From Ensifer sp. PDNC004 (lineage in GTDB: Bacteria > Pseudomonadota > Alphaproteobacteria > Rhizobiales > Rhizobiaceae): DNA of 64,000 nucleotides. The stretch is taken from contig NZ_CP070353.1 of the NCBI RefSeq assembly GCF_016919405.1, positions 2,542,001 through 2,606,000 on the forward strand, read 5' to 3'. Positions 1 through 8,558 of the stretch are shown here, one piece after another. The translations under genes and the position numbers were made by a program. Numbering within the stretch: the first letter of the stretch is position 1; the number at the start of each line of letters is the position of its first letter. The notes under the pieces were generated by a model. The model was not told the DNA's origin, made no database searches, and saw only the letters and a program-made list of their open reading frames with translations.

Positions 1-405
1 GCCGAGGGTAATTTCCGGCTGGCCGAACTTGGCTGTCTCCGACGCGATGATGAAGTCACACATCATCGCAAGCTCGCAGCCGCCGCCGAGCGCATAGCCG
101 GAAACGGCAGCGATCAGCGGCTTGCGGGCTGCCGCCACCTGGTCCCAGCCGCCGATGAAGTCGCCGAGATAGCTGTCGACGAAATCGAGCGTCTGCATCT
201 CCTTGATATCGGCGCCGGCGGCAAAGGCCTTCTCCGAGCCGGCGAGGACGACGGCGCCGATCTCCTTGTCGGCATCGAAGGCCTTCAGCGTTGCGGCAAG
301 CTCGCGCATCACCGTCGAATTCAGCGCGTTCAGCGCCTGCGGACGGTTGAGCGTCACCAGGCCGACGCGGCCGCGTGTTTCGACCAGCAGCGTTTCGTAG
401 GTCAT
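1..405 (-). CDS. Enoyl-CoA hydratase/isomerase (crotonase family), C-terminus cut by window edge
   Basis: The first 135 codons are present; the gene runs off position 1. It begins [12 protein letters not shown] and carries crotonase-fold landmarks: [10 protein letters not shown] near residue 30, the oxyanion-hole segment [11 protein letters not shown] near residue 68, and [13 protein letters not shown] near residue 107, the second oxyanion-hole loop. Such enzymes hydrate trans-2-enoyl-CoA in cytoplasmic fatty-acid beta-oxidation. ATG at 403-405 is preceded (minus strand) by a purine-rich GGAGGAAAC Shine-Dalgarno. Tail and substrate range cannot be judged. It lies 46 nt downstream of mutM on the same strand and may be cotranscribed with it. 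Confidence 0.9.
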   Translation of the reverse strand, partial: MTYETLLVETRGRVGLVTLNRPQALNALNSTVMRELAATLKAFDADKEIGAVVLAGSEKAFAAGADIKEMQTLDFVDSYLGDFIGGWDQVAAARKPLIAAVSGYALGGGCELAMMCDFIIASETAKFGQPEITLG

Positions 406-451
406 TCCTGTTTCCTCCGGTTCATGCACCAGACCGCTGACGGACCGGCGT

Positions 452-1342
452 TCATTTCTGGCAGTGCGGGCAATAGAAGGTCGAGCGGCCCGCCTGCACG
501 ATCCGCGCGACCGTACCGTCGCAGCCGGTCGTGCGGCAAGCCTCTCCTTCGCGGTCGTAGACGGAGAAGGAGTGCTGGAAGTAGCCGAGCGAGCCGTCGG
601 CCTGGATATGGTCCTTGAGCGACGATCCGCCGGCGGCAATGGCATCGGCGATGACCTCGCGGATCGCGTCCGTCAAGCGCACAAGCCCGTCCTTCGGCTT
701 GCCGCGCTTGTCGACGAGCGCGCCGGCCGGTTTCAGCGGCGACAGGTGCGAGCGCCACAACGCCTCGCAGACATAGATGTTGCCGAGACCGGCGATGTTC
801 TTCTGGTCGAGCAAGGCCGCCTTCAGCGGCTGCGCCTTGCCGGCAAAGCGTGCGGCGAGATAGGCGGCATCGAGCACGTTTCCGGTCGGCTCCTCGCCGA
901 GCGCGCGAAAATAGGCGTGGTTTGCCACCGTGTCGCGGCGAGCAAGGTCCATGAAGCCGAAGCGGCGCGGGTCGTTGTAGATCACCCGCAGCGGGCCTTG
1001 CGCGCCGTCGAGATGGAAAATGACGTGATCGTGCTTTTCGTCCTTGCCGCGCGGATGGTGGAATTCGCCCGGCGTTGCGGCCGCCGGTCCCACCTCGATG
1101 CGGAAGGAGCCGGACATGCCGAGGTGGGCGATGATCACGTCGCCGGCTTCCAGATCGATCATCAGGTACTTGGCGCGGCGCGACAGCGAGACGATGCGCT
1201 GGCCGGCAACGGTCGAGGAGAAATTCTCCGGGAAAGGAAATCGCAGATCCGGACGGCGCAGTTCCGCATTGACCAGCAGCGCCCCCTCCATGGTCGGCGC
1301 CAGGCCGCGCTTGACGGTTTCGACCTCGGGCAACTCCGGCAT
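452..1342 (-). CDS. mutM: Formamidopyrimidine-DNA glycosylase (Fpg/MutM)
   Basis: A 296-residue bifunctional glycosylase/AP lyase that removes 8-oxoguanine and formamidopyrimidines. It opens with [10 protein letters not shown], in which Pro2 is the Schiff-base nucleophile and Glu3 the catalytic acid after Met removal. The segment [10 protein letters not shown] supplies the conserved beta-hairpin lysine. The C-terminal zinc finger is C-x4-C-x16-C-x2-C (residues about 268-295), with the DNA-contacting arginine in QAGRSTFYC; the first pair is spaced x4 rather than the E. coli x2. Length is normal. It is divergent from ubiE, with 172 nt between the two starts. Confidence 0.97.
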   Translation of the reverse strand: MPELPEVETVKRGLAPTMEGALLVNAELRRPDLRFPFPENFSSTVAGQRIVSLSRRAKYLMIDLEAGDVIIAHLGMSGSFRIEVGPAAATPGEFHHPRGKDEKHDHVIFHLDGAQGPLRVIYNDPRRFGFMDLARRDTVANHAYFRALGEEPTGNVLDAAYLAARFAGKAQPLKAALLDQKNIAGLGNIYVCEALWRSHLSPLKPAGALVDKRGKPKDGLVRLTDAIREVIADAIAAGGSSLKDHIQADGSLGYFQHSFSVYDREGEACRTTGCDGTVARIVQAGRSTFYCPHCQK

Positions 1343-1514
1343 GAATGCACTCCTTCGATCTCAGCCACCGGATGTGGTGGTTGGCATTTCCTTGGCGGCC
1401 TTCTTATCCTATAGGGGTGCGCTATGCCGCAGCCGCAGTCCCGCCCACGAGATAGCGCGTGGCGGGCCTTTTCGCTATGGTGCCGGAAAAATTGGTTCAG
1501 GTGGAGTTCTTCGT

Positions 1515-2291
1515 ATGACGGATCAGCGCGTATCGGCCGATGGCGGCATGGAAACATCCTTCGGTTTCCGCAACGTCGGCACGGGCGAGAAGCAGCCGCT
1601 CGTCAACGACGTCTTCCACAAGGTGGCCAAGCGTTACGACATCATGAACGACGTGATGTCGGCCGGCCTGCACCGCGCCTGGAAGGATGCGATGATCGCC
1701 GCGCTCAACCCGCCGCGCCGCGAGGTCTACAGAACCCTCGACGTTGCCGGCGGCACCGGCGATATCGCCTTCCGCATTATCGAGGCCTCCGACCGCAAGG
1801 CGCATTCGACCGTGCTCGACATCAATGGCTCGATGCTCGCCGTCGGCGCCGAGCGGGCCGAGAAGAAGAAGCTCACCGCCAATCTCGATTTCGTCGAGGC
1901 CAATGCCGAGGACCTGCCCTTCGAGGCCAACACCTTCGATGCCTATACGATCGCGTTCGGCATCCGCAATGTGCCGCGCATCGACGTGGCGCTGAAGGAA
2001 GCGTACCGGGTGCTGAAGCGCGGCGGCCGCCTGCTGGTGCTGGAATTTTCCGAAGTCGAAATGCCGCTGCTCGATCGCTTCTATGACGCATGGTCGTTCA
2101 ACGCGATCCCGAAGTTCGGCAAGCTGATCACCGGCGACGAAGCGCCCTACCAGTATCTGGTGGAATCGATCCGCAAGTTCCCGAACCAGAAGGACTTCGC
2201 GGCGATGATCAAGGAAGCGGGCTTCTCCCGCGTTTCCTTCACCAATTACACCGGCGGCATCGCAGCGCTGCATTCCGGCTGGAAAATCTGA
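1515..2291 (+). CDS. ubiE: Ubiquinone/menaquinone C-methyltransferase UbiE
   Basis: A 258-residue SAM-dependent C-methyltransferase of ubiquinone biosynthesis. The SAM-binding motif [13 protein letters not shown] is near residue 75, and the UbiE/COQ5 signature region includes [17 protein letters not shown] near residue 35 and the C-terminal [18 protein letters not shown] at 1515 was chosen because homology begins just after it, although the frame is open upstream to 1044. ubiB starts 5 nt after the stop, so the two are almost certainly cotranscribed. Confidence 0.97.
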   Translation: MTDQRVSADGGMETSFGFRNVGTGEKQPLVNDVFHKVAKRYDIMNDVMSAGLHRAWKDAMIAALNPPRREVYRTLDVAGGTGDIAFRIIEASDRKAHSTVLDINGSMLAVGAERAEKKKLTANLDFVEANAEDLPFEANTFDAYTIAFGIRNVPRIDVALKEAYRVLKRGGRLLVLEFSEVEMPLLDRFYDAWSFNAIPKFGKLITGDEAPYQYLVESIRKFPNQKDFAAMIKEAGFSRVSFTNYTGGIAALHSGWKI

Positions 2292-2296
2292 TCCCG

Positions 2297-3871
2297 ATGA
2301 GCACGCCTGGAGCATATATCCGCCTCGCGCGGATCGGCTGGGTTCTCGTGCGCGAAGGCGTCGTCTCCGCCGTCCCGACCGAACATCTGCCGCCCTTTGC
2401 CCGTTTTGCCCAGAAGGCGGCCGGACTTTTGGCGCGCCGCAGGGTTCCGGGAGAAGAGCGCAGCGACCGGCTGTCGCGCGCCGTCGCCCGGCTCGGCCCT
2501 TCCTATGTGAAGATCGGCCAATTCCTTGCAACCCGCCCCGACGTCGTCGGCGCGGAGTTTGCCGCCGATCTGTCGCTGTTGCAGGACCGCATGGCGACCT
2601 TCCCGCAGAACGAGGCGAAGGCCGCGATCCAAGGCTCGCTCGGCCGGACGGTCGACGATCTCTACGCCGAATTTTCCGAGCCGATGGCTGCGGCCTCGAT
2701 CGCGCAAGTGCATCCGGCGATCGTAATGCGCGACAGCGGCCCTGAGAAGGTCGCGGTCAAGGTCATCCGCCCCGGCGTGCGGCAGCGTTTCGCCTCCGAC
2801 ATCGAGGCGATGTATCTCGTCAGCCATATGCAGGAGCGGTTCCTGCCCTATACCCGCCGGCTGAAGCCGGTCGAGGTGACCAAGACGCTGGAGCAGACGA
2901 CGAAGATCGAGATGGATCTTCGCCTGGAGGCGGCCGCCCTGTCCGAACTTGGCGAGAACACCAAGGACGACTCCGGTTTCCGCGTGCCGAAGGTCGACTG
3001 GGAACGGACCGGGCGTGACGTCGTCACCATGGAATGGATCGACGGCGTCAAGATGTCGGATATCGAGGGGCTGAAGGCGGCCGGCCACGACCTCAACCTT
3101 CTTGCCGAAGTGCTGATCCAGTCCTTCCTGCGCCACACGCTGCGCGACGGCTTCTTCCATGCCGACATGCACCAGGGCAATCTTTTCGTCGACGATGCCG
3201 GCCATATCGTCGCCGTCGACATGGGCATCGTCGGCCGCCTCGGCAAAAAGGAGCGCCGGTTCCTGGCCGAAATCCTCTTCGGCTTCATCACCCGCGACTA
3301 CCAGCGGGTCGCCGACGTGCATTTCGAGGCGGGCTACGTGCCTTCGCACCACGATGCTGCGAGTTTCGCCCAGGCGATCCGCGCGATCGGCGAGCCGATC
3401 CACGGGCAGCCGGCCGAAACCATCTCGATGGCGAAGCTTCTGACGCTGCTTTTCGAGGTCACCGAACTCTTCGACATGCAGACGCGCCCCGAGCTCGTCA
3501 TGCTGCAGAAGACGATGGTGGTCGTCGAAGGTGTGGCCCGTACGCTCAATCCGCGCTTCAACATGTGGAAGGCGTCTGAACCGGTCGTCGGCAAATGGAT
3601 CCGAGACAATCTCGGACCGAAGCGCATCGTCACCGACCTGCGCGACGGCCTGCATGCCGCACTGCGGCTGGCCGAAGCCGCGCCTGAAATCGCCGCACGT
3701 ACCGAGAAGTTCTCGAGCGAGATCATGGCGATGAGCGAAAACGGCCTGCGCTTCGATGCCGAGACCGCGCATGCGATCGGTAAGGCGGAGGCGAAACACA
3801 CGCGCTCCGGCCGCATCGCGCTTTGGCTGATCGCCGCCACCCTCGTCTACATCGCCTGGCAGGTGACCTGA
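2297..3871 (+). CDS. ubiB: ABC1/ADCK-family ubiquinone biosynthesis protein UbiB
   Basis: A 524-residue atypical kinase-like ATPase needed for ubiquinone synthesis. The KxGQ motif is KIGQ at residues 72-75, followed by the Ala-rich nucleotide-loop region AAASIAQVH near 135 and the kinase-like segments HADMHQGNLF and AVDMGIVG. A C-terminal hydrophobic stretch (IALWLIAATLVYIAWQVT) is the expected membrane anchor. ATG at 2297 follows the ubiE stop by 5 nt; the frame is open further upstream but there encodes no family sequence. In many alphaproteobacteria coaBC and dut follow directly; here they lie about 11.7 and 28 kb away. Confidence 0.96.
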   Translation: MSTPGAYIRLARIGWVLVREGVVSAVPTEHLPPFARFAQKAAGLLARRRVPGEERSDRLSRAVARLGPSYVKIGQFLATRPDVVGAEFAADLSLLQDRMATFPQNEAKAAIQGSLGRTVDDLYAEFSEPMAAASIAQVHPAIVMRDSGPEKVAVKVIRPGVRQRFASDIEAMYLVSHMQERFLPYTRRLKPVEVTKTLEQTTKIEMDLRLEAAALSELGENTKDDSGFRVPKVDWERTGRDVVTMEWIDGVKMSDIEGLKAAGHDLNLLAEVLIQSFLRHTLRDGFFHADMHQGNLFVDDAGHIVAVDMGIVGRLGKKERRFLAEILFGFITRDYQRVADVHFEAGYVPSHHDAASFAQAIRAIGEPIHGQPAETISMAKLLTLLFEVTELFDMQTRPELVMLQKTMVVVEGVARTLNPRFNMWKASEPVVGKWIRDNLGPKRIVTDLRDGLHAALRLAEAAPEIAARTEKFSSEIMAMSENGLRFDAETAHAIGKAEAKHTRSGRIALWLIAATLVYIAWQVT

Positions 3872-4031
3872 CCGTCGGCAATCCGGTCGCCGAACCGGCT
3901 TGCTTTTCTACCCTCGCTTGCTATCGTCCCCTGATGGACAATCGCTCGATGCTCGCAATGGTGCTTTGCACGCATACCCCGGGGGTGTGCGGGAGACCTG
4001 TTGCGCTGACTTAAGGCGAAATGTCCCCCCA

Positions 4032-4091
4032 CCAACCCTGCCGAGGCGAGCAGGGTTGGGACCTGTTTCCTCGGAACCAAAGAGAGGAAAC
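4032..4091 (+). promoter_or_regulatory. Leader with two hairpins, the second enclosing the Shine-Dalgarno
   Basis: Two inverted repeats lie directly ahead of the acetyltransferase. The first is CCAACCCTG (4032-4040) with CAGGGTTGG (4051-4059). The second is GTTTCCTC (4065-4072) with GAGGAAAC (4084-4091), a perfect 8-bp match around an 11-nt loop. The right arm of the second is the only Shine-Dalgarno, GAGGAAA, and ATG starts 1 nt later. Folding would block ribosome binding, which suggests control of translation (thermometer-like or ligand-dependent). The function is inferred; only the complementarity is observed. Confidence 0.55.
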
Positions 4092-4092
4092 A

Positions 4093-4623
4093 ATGACCGA
4101 CGCAAACGACCCTTCAGATATCAACATCCGCGCGGCCCGCGTCGTCGATTTCGAAGCGATCGCGGCGCTGATGAACCAGCCGGGCATCCGCTCGGGCACG
4201 CTGCGCCAGCCGTTCGCCACCCCGGAACAGACACGCAAGTGGTTGGAGAGCCTCTCGGACGACAGCGTCGTCATCGTCGCCGAGCGCGCCGGTCGGATCC
4301 TCGGCCTGGCCGGACTGCACCGCAGCAAGGGGCGCCGGCATCATTCGGCAGCACTTGGGATCAGCGTCGACGACAATCATCGCGGCGAAGGCATCGGTAA
4401 GTCGTTGCTGACCGCTCTGATCGATGCCGCCGACAACTGGCTCGGCATCAGCCGCATCGAGCTTACGGTCTTTACCGACAACGAACCCGCAATCGCGCTC
4501 TACCGCAGGGCCGGCTTCGAGATGGAGGGTACGCACCGGGCCTATGCGCTGAGGAACGGTGTGCTGGCCGACGTGTTCGCGATGGCCCGCATTCGTGAGC
4601 CTGGGGCGCCGAAGGCCGCTTGA
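4093..4623 (+). CDS. GNAT N-acetyltransferase, AaaT/YhhY-like
   Basis: A 176-residue GNAT protein. The acetyl-CoA loop is in NHRGEGIGKSLL near residue 97 (RxxGxG). The C-terminal block ADNWLGISRIELTVF, the following DNEPAIALYRRAGFEMEG and YALRNG closely resemble E. coli YhhY (AaaT), an L-amino-acid N-acetyltransferase acting on Phe and Met; this comparison is from memory. GTLRQPF near residue 35 also fits that subgroup. ATG at 4093 is chosen because GAGGAAA sits just upstream, although the frame is open to 4021. It appears monocistronic, with possible translational control by the leader hairpin. Confidence 0.85.
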   Translation: MTDANDPSDINIRAARVVDFEAIAALMNQPGIRSGTLRQPFATPEQTRKWLESLSDDSVVIVAERAGRILGLAGLHRSKGRRHHSAALGISVDDNHRGEGIGKSLLTALIDAADNWLGISRIELTVFTDNEPAIALYRRAGFEMEGTHRAYALRNGVLADVFAMARIREPGAPKAA

Positions 4624-4792
4624 AGGCCGCAACGGCCGGCAACCGGCACGGACTGTGGCCGGCCGATTGCGATCCAGCGCAACCGCCGGCACCGTCCTGT
4701 TCCATCCGGAACTGCGAATATCTCGGCTTCATGCGACTTTCGTCTCATGGATGACAAAGGTTCATCCCAACCCATCCGGAGGAGAGATCATC

Positions 4793-5053
4793 ATGCGCAA
4801 GTTCATCGTCGCAGCCGCTGTCGCCATTACCGCCGCCATCTCCTTTGCAGCACCTTCGCAGGCCGGTGGTATTTCGATCGGCTTCGGCAACGGCTACTAC
4901 GGTCATGGCTGGAGCGGCCGTGTCGGCTACGTCGGCAGCTATTATGGCGGACCCTACTACTACGAGGACGAACCCTATTGCTTCCTGAAGACGGTGAAGC
5001 GCTACGACAGCTACGGCAACCGCTACTACAAGAAAATCCGCATCTGCCGCTAA
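4793..5053 (+). CDS. Small secreted Gly/Tyr-rich protein, function unknown
   Basis: An 86-residue protein with a clear signal peptide (MRKFIVAAAVAITAAISFAA, cleavage near SQA-GG). The mature part is rich in Gly and Tyr (GFGNGYYGHGWSG, YYGGPYYYED) and ends with a basic segment containing two cysteines that could pair. A strong GGAGGAGA Shine-Dalgarno lies 9 nt before ATG. An intrinsic terminator follows, so this is probably a single-gene transcript. I do not recognise a defined function; such small cell-envelope proteins are common in rhizobia. Confidence 0.8.
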   Translation: MRKFIVAAAVAITAAISFAAPSQAGGISIGFGNGYYGHGWSGRVGYVGSYYGGPYYYEDEPYCFLKTVKRYDSYGNRYYKKIRICR

Positions 5054-5081
5054 GCGACAGAATGAGGGAGGGCGCTTGAGA

Positions 5082-5108
5082 GCCCGGCCGCCATGCGGCC
5101 GGGCTTTT
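5082..5108 (+). terminator. Intrinsic terminator
   Basis: A perfect 10-bp GC stem, GCCCGGCCGC (5082-5091) with GCGGCCGGGC (5095-5104), has a 3-nt loop and is followed by TTTT. It ends the transcript of the small secreted protein. Confidence 0.85.
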
Positions 5109-5211
5109 GCATTCCCACCCCCACCGGCGTCAAAACGATTCCTCTGCGCGGAAATCTGGTGTAGCTCGGATGCCGAGCCATTCTGAATTCCGCAATCGAG
5201 GAGGGTCGGCC

Positions 5212-5991
5212 ATGGATCTTGGCATCGCTGGAAAACGCGCGCTGGTGCTCGGCGGCAGCAAGGGGCTGGGGCGCGGCATTGCCGAGGCTCTTGCCGGCGA
5301 AGGCGTCATCGTAGCGCTGACCGGCCGCGACGCGGCATCGGCCGCCAAGGTGGCAGCCGACATCAGCCCTTCGGCGCGCGGCTATGCCCTCGACCTCTCG
5401 AAACCCGAAAGCCTCGATGGCCTGCTGGACCAGCTCGAAGCCAATTTCGGTGCGATCGACATTCTGGTGCTGAATGGCGGCGGGCCGCCGCCCTCGCCTG
5501 CGTCGGTCATCGAAACGGACTTCTGGCGGGCGCAATTCGAGACCATGGTACTGGCTGGCATGCGCATCACCGGACGACTGCTGCCCGGCATGCGGGAACG
5601 CAAGTTCGGGCGCATCATTGCCGTCGCCTCCACCAGCATCCGCGAGCCGATCGTCGGGCTCACCGCGTCGAACGCACTCAGAAGTGCGGTTGCCGGCTGG
5701 CTGAAGACGCTTGCCGGCGAAGTCGCGGCCGACGGCGTGACCGTCAACCTGCTTCTGCCCGGAAGGCTTGCCACCGACCGCACGCTCAGCTTCGACCGGA
5801 TGGACGCCGAAAGCGAAGGACTCGATATTGCAACCGTCGCAGCCCGCAGCCAACGCGACATCCCGATCGGCCGCTACGGCACGCCGGCGGAATTCGGGGC
5901 GGCCGCAGCCTTCCTTGCCGGCCGTCAGGCAGGCTACATCACCGGCGTGGCGTTGCCCGTCGATGGCGGCCTCAGCCGTTCGATGCTCTGA
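5212..5991 (+). CDS. SDR-family oxidoreductase-like protein with altered catalytic motif
   Basis: A 259-residue Rossmann-fold protein. The N-terminal nucleotide motif is GGSKGLGRG (14-22), and the NNAG motif appears as NGGGPP (88-93). Residues 139-154, AVASTSIR through LTASN, align with the SDR active site, but the usual YxxxK appears as L150-x3-N154, so the catalytic Tyr and Lys seem to be missing. The end ITGVALPVDGG is typical of SDRs. A GAGGGTCGG Shine-Dalgarno supports ATG at 5212. Substrate unknown; it may be a related subfamily using other residues or a binding protein. Confidence 0.85.
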   Translation: MDLGIAGKRALVLGGSKGLGRGIAEALAGEGVIVALTGRDAASAAKVAADISPSARGYALDLSKPESLDGLLDQLEANFGAIDILVLNGGGPPPSPASVIETDFWRAQFETMVLAGMRITGRLLPGMRERKFGRIIAVASTSIREPIVGLTASNALRSAVAGWLKTLAGEVAADGVTVNLLLPGRLATDRTLSFDRMDAESEGLDIATVAARSQRDIPIGRYGTPAEFGAAAAFLAGRQAGYITGVALPVDGGLSRSML

Positions 5992-6043
5992 TACGGTTCA
6001 GGGCATTTCCGCCGACGGATTGGGGTGACCCACGAAGGCGAGG

Positions 6044-6916
6044 TCATGCCTCGTCCCGGCTGTCATCGCCGATGAGCGCTGAGAGATCCTCTGCAAGCCG
6101 CGTGACTAGATCGCCGGCCTCCGGCCGGTAATAGAGTCCGATCTCCATCGTCTCGACCATCGGCAGCCCGTCCTGCGGCTTCACCACCCGGTGCCCGTCA
6201 TGGACGACGCGGGCCGGCAGCAGGCTGATACCGAGCCCATCGGCAACCGCCGACTGAATGCTGGCAAGGCTGGAGCTGGTATAGCTGACGCGCCAGCGGC
6301 GCCCTGAGGCGTCCAGCGCCGCCACCATGTCGTCGCGATAGAGGCCGCGTGGCGGAAAGACGACGAGCGGCAGAGGATCGAGCGCCAGAACAGGATGGGC
6401 GGCGCTATCGATCCAGCACAGGCTTTCCTGCCAGCGTTTCACGGCCTCGCCCGTGCCGCGGCGCTGCTTGACGACGACGATCTCGAGCTCGCTGCGATCA
6501 TAGAGTGACCGCAGCTCGCGGCTGAGCCCACTCGTCACTTCGAGCCTGACATTGTCATACCGGCGCGCAAAGGCCGAAAGCATGCGGGTCGTGCGACCGG
6601 CGGCAAAGTCTTCGGGCAGGCCGAGGCGCAGCGTCGCGGCGACCGATGCGCCGGAGAGAAGCTGCCGCGCCTCTGCATCGAGCGCCAGCATGCGCCGCGC
6701 ATAGCCGATCAACTGCTCGCCCGCCTCGGTCAGGCGGACCTGACGATGGCTGCGTTCGAGCAGCCGATGGCCGGCCTGCTCTTCCAGCCGCAGGACTTTC
6801 TGGCTGACGGTCGACTGGGTGGAATTGAGCCGGCCGGCGGCAGCGGTGAAACCACCGCAATCGGCCACCGTCGCGAAAGCTCTCAGCAGATCCAGATCGA
6901 AAGGCTGACCATTCAT
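6044..6916 (-). CDS. LysR-family transcriptional regulator
   Basis: About 290 residues, with an N-terminal winged HTH (FDLDLLRAFATVADCGGFTA, then LNSTQSTVSQKVLRLEE) and a C-terminal periplasmic-binding-like effector domain (residues about 90-280). Two starts are possible: ATG at 6934, or six codons later at 6916, which is better placed behind GTGGAAAT. It is divergent from the ankyrin/deaminase pair across 278 nt and may regulate it, as LysR proteins often control divergent neighbours. The inducer is not evident. Confidence 0.92.
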   Translation of the reverse strand: MNGQPFDLDLLRAFATVADCGGFTAAAGRLNSTQSTVSQKVLRLEEQAGHRLLERSHRQVRLTEAGEQLIGYARRMLALDAEARQLLSGASVAATLRLGLPEDFAAGRTTRMLSAFARRYDNVRLEVTSGLSRELRSLYDRSELEIVVVKQRRGTGEAVKRWQESLCWIDSAAHPVLALDPLPLVVFPPRGLYRDDMVAALDASGRRWRVSYTSSSLASIQSAVADGLGISLLPARVVHDGHRVVKPQDGLPMVETMEIGLYYRPEAGDLVTRLAEDLSALIGDDSRDEA

Positions 6917-7194
6917 ATTTCCACTTGATAGCATTCATACATTTAATTTCCAAATGAATGCGGCAGTGCCTAAGGTCGCAGGTGGGAGGGCCATGCCGGG
7001 CGCGGGAGACGTTCGGCGACGACGCGTGTCTTGCGCCCTTGAAAAGGTCACGGATCGGCTCAAGTAGCCAAGAGATCGCGATGAGCGAGAGCGGCATGGA
7101 CGGAGCCCCATCCGGGTTTCCCAGTTCCGCTCGTAACCGGAACCATTGCGATCGGTCGATCCATTCGACCGGCCTGCATGATCGGAAAGACCAA

Positions 7195-7869
7195 ATGCGA
7201 CCAAGACTTTTCGGCTCGCTGATCGGCGCATCGATTGCCGCCTTCAGCCTTGCACCTCAAACCGTGGGGGCTTCGATGCCTGAAAACCAACTGATCTCCG
7301 CCGCCGAGACCGGCGATCCGGAAAAAGTCAAAGCGCTGCTCAAGGGAGGCGCGAGCATCGAAGCGCGCGACGCCAGCGGTGCGACGGCGCTGCTCGCCGC
7401 CACCCATGAAAATCGCGTCGATGCGGCGCGTGCCCTGATCGAGGCCGGCGCCGACGTCAACGCCAAGGACAAGATAGAGGACAGCCCCTACCTCTATGCC
7501 GGCGCGCGCGGGCATCTCGAGATCCTGAAGCTGACGCTTGCCAATGGCGCCGACCTCAAGAGCACCAACCGCTATGGCGGAACGGCGCTGATCCCGGCCG
7601 CCGAGCGCGGCCATGTCGAGACCGTCAAGACCTTGATCGAAGCCGGCATCGACGTCGATCACGTCAACCGCCTCGGCTGGACCGCGCTGCTCGAAGCCAT
7701 CATCCTCGGCAGCGGCGGTGAAAAGCACACCGAGATCGTACGCCTGCTGATCAAGGCCGGCGCCGACGTGAACCTTGCCGATGGCGAGGGTGTCAGCCCG
7801 CTGACCCATGCCCGCCAGCGCGGCTATGGCAAGATCGAGAGGCTGCTGGCCGACGCCGGCGCACGCTAG
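7195..7869 (+). CDS. Exported ankyrin-repeat protein
   Basis: A 224-residue protein with an N-terminal export signal (MRPRLFGSLIGASIAAFSLA, then PQTVGASMPE) and about five ankyrin repeats of 33 residues. Repeat signatures include GATALLAATHENRVDAARAL, GADVNAKDK, GGTALIPAAERGHVETVKTL and GADVNLADGEG. Ankyrin domains bind proteins, so this is probably a periplasmic scaffold or inhibitor with an unknown partner. ATG at 7195 gives a proper signal peptide, whereas upstream codons encode non-homologous sequence. The deaminase gene begins 11 nt after the stop. Confidence 0.88.
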   Translation: MRPRLFGSLIGASIAAFSLAPQTVGASMPENQLISAAETGDPEKVKALLKGGASIEARDASGATALLAATHENRVDAARALIEAGADVNAKDKIEDSPYLYAGARGHLEILKLTLANGADLKSTNRYGGTALIPAAERGHVETVKTLIEAGIDVDHVNRLGWTALLEAIILGSGGEKHTEIVRLLIKAGADVNLADGEGVSPLTHARQRGYGKIERLLADAGAR

Positions 7870-7880
7870 AAAGAACTCTC

Positions 7881-8351
7881 ATGACCCAGGAACAGACCTA
7901 TCTGGCCGAGGCAGTAACGCTTGCCCGCCGCAACATCGAGAAAGGAGGACGCCCTTTCGGCGCCGTCGTCGTCAAGGATGGCAAGATCGTCGGTCGCGGC
8001 GTCAACGAGATGTTGTCATTCGGCGACCCTACCTCGCATGCGGAACTGAACGCGTTGCGTTCCGCCGCCCAAAACCTTCGTTCCCCGCGGCTTGAAGGCG
8101 CCGCCGTCTATGCCAGCGGCCAGCCCTGCCCGATGTGTCTGGCGGCCATGCGCATGGCCGGGATCACCGAGATCGCCTATGCGAACTCGAATGCCGACGC
8201 CGAGCCCTTTGGCCTCTCGACCGCGGCGATCTATGCGGAACTGGCAAAGCCGCTTGCCGAGCAGGCCATGCGCTTCCGCCATGTGCCGGTCGACGATGCC
8301 GGGACGGCACCGCTTTACGCCGCCTGGCAAGAGCGGCAGGCCAAGGCCTGA
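7881..8351 (+). CDS. Nucleoside/guanine deaminase, CDA-fold
   Basis: A 156-residue zinc deaminase of the cytidine/deoxycytidylate deaminase superfamily. The zinc and proton-shuttle motif HAE is in SHAELNALRSA (near residue 52) and the second zinc motif PCPMC is near residue 80. Length and the early GGRPFGAVVVKDGKIVGRG match guanine deaminase (GuaD) and general nucleoside deaminases rather than TadA, which also usually sits in other contexts. It is translated 11 nt downstream of the ankyrin gene, suggesting an operon. The exact substrate (guanine, cytosine or another base) cannot be assigned. Confidence 0.85.
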   Translation: MTQEQTYLAEAVTLARRNIEKGGRPFGAVVVKDGKIVGRGVNEMLSFGDPTSHAELNALRSAAQNLRSPRLEGAAVYASGQPCPMCLAAMRMAGITEIAYANSNADAEPFGLSTAAIYAELAKPLAEQAMRFRHVPVDDAGTAPLYAAWQERQAKA

Positions 8352-8558
8352 GCCGCCGGGTCAACGCCCGGCCATCCGGATGTGAACAGCCGGGGCGGCC
8401 GACGGCCGCCTCGGGCCTTCCGTTCAGTCCAGAGGATCGGGGAAACGATGCCCCTTGCGGAACACACGTGCCGGCTGTAATCGCATAGGCGTTTCTTCCT
8501 TTTATGCCGCCCCATCTCTTAAGGAGACCGGGCGGTTTCCAGCCAGCAGGTGCCCGTG

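Noticed and set aside
3872..4020. Possible small ORF (about 63 codons) after ubiB
   Set aside because: No Shine-Dalgarno, no recognisable composition, and it crosses no conserved feature; treated as non-coding.
8394..8410. GGCGGCC-GAC-GGCCGCC hairpin after the deaminase gene
   Set aside because: No T run follows; it may be a weak stem or a random GC palindrome, so it is not called a terminator.
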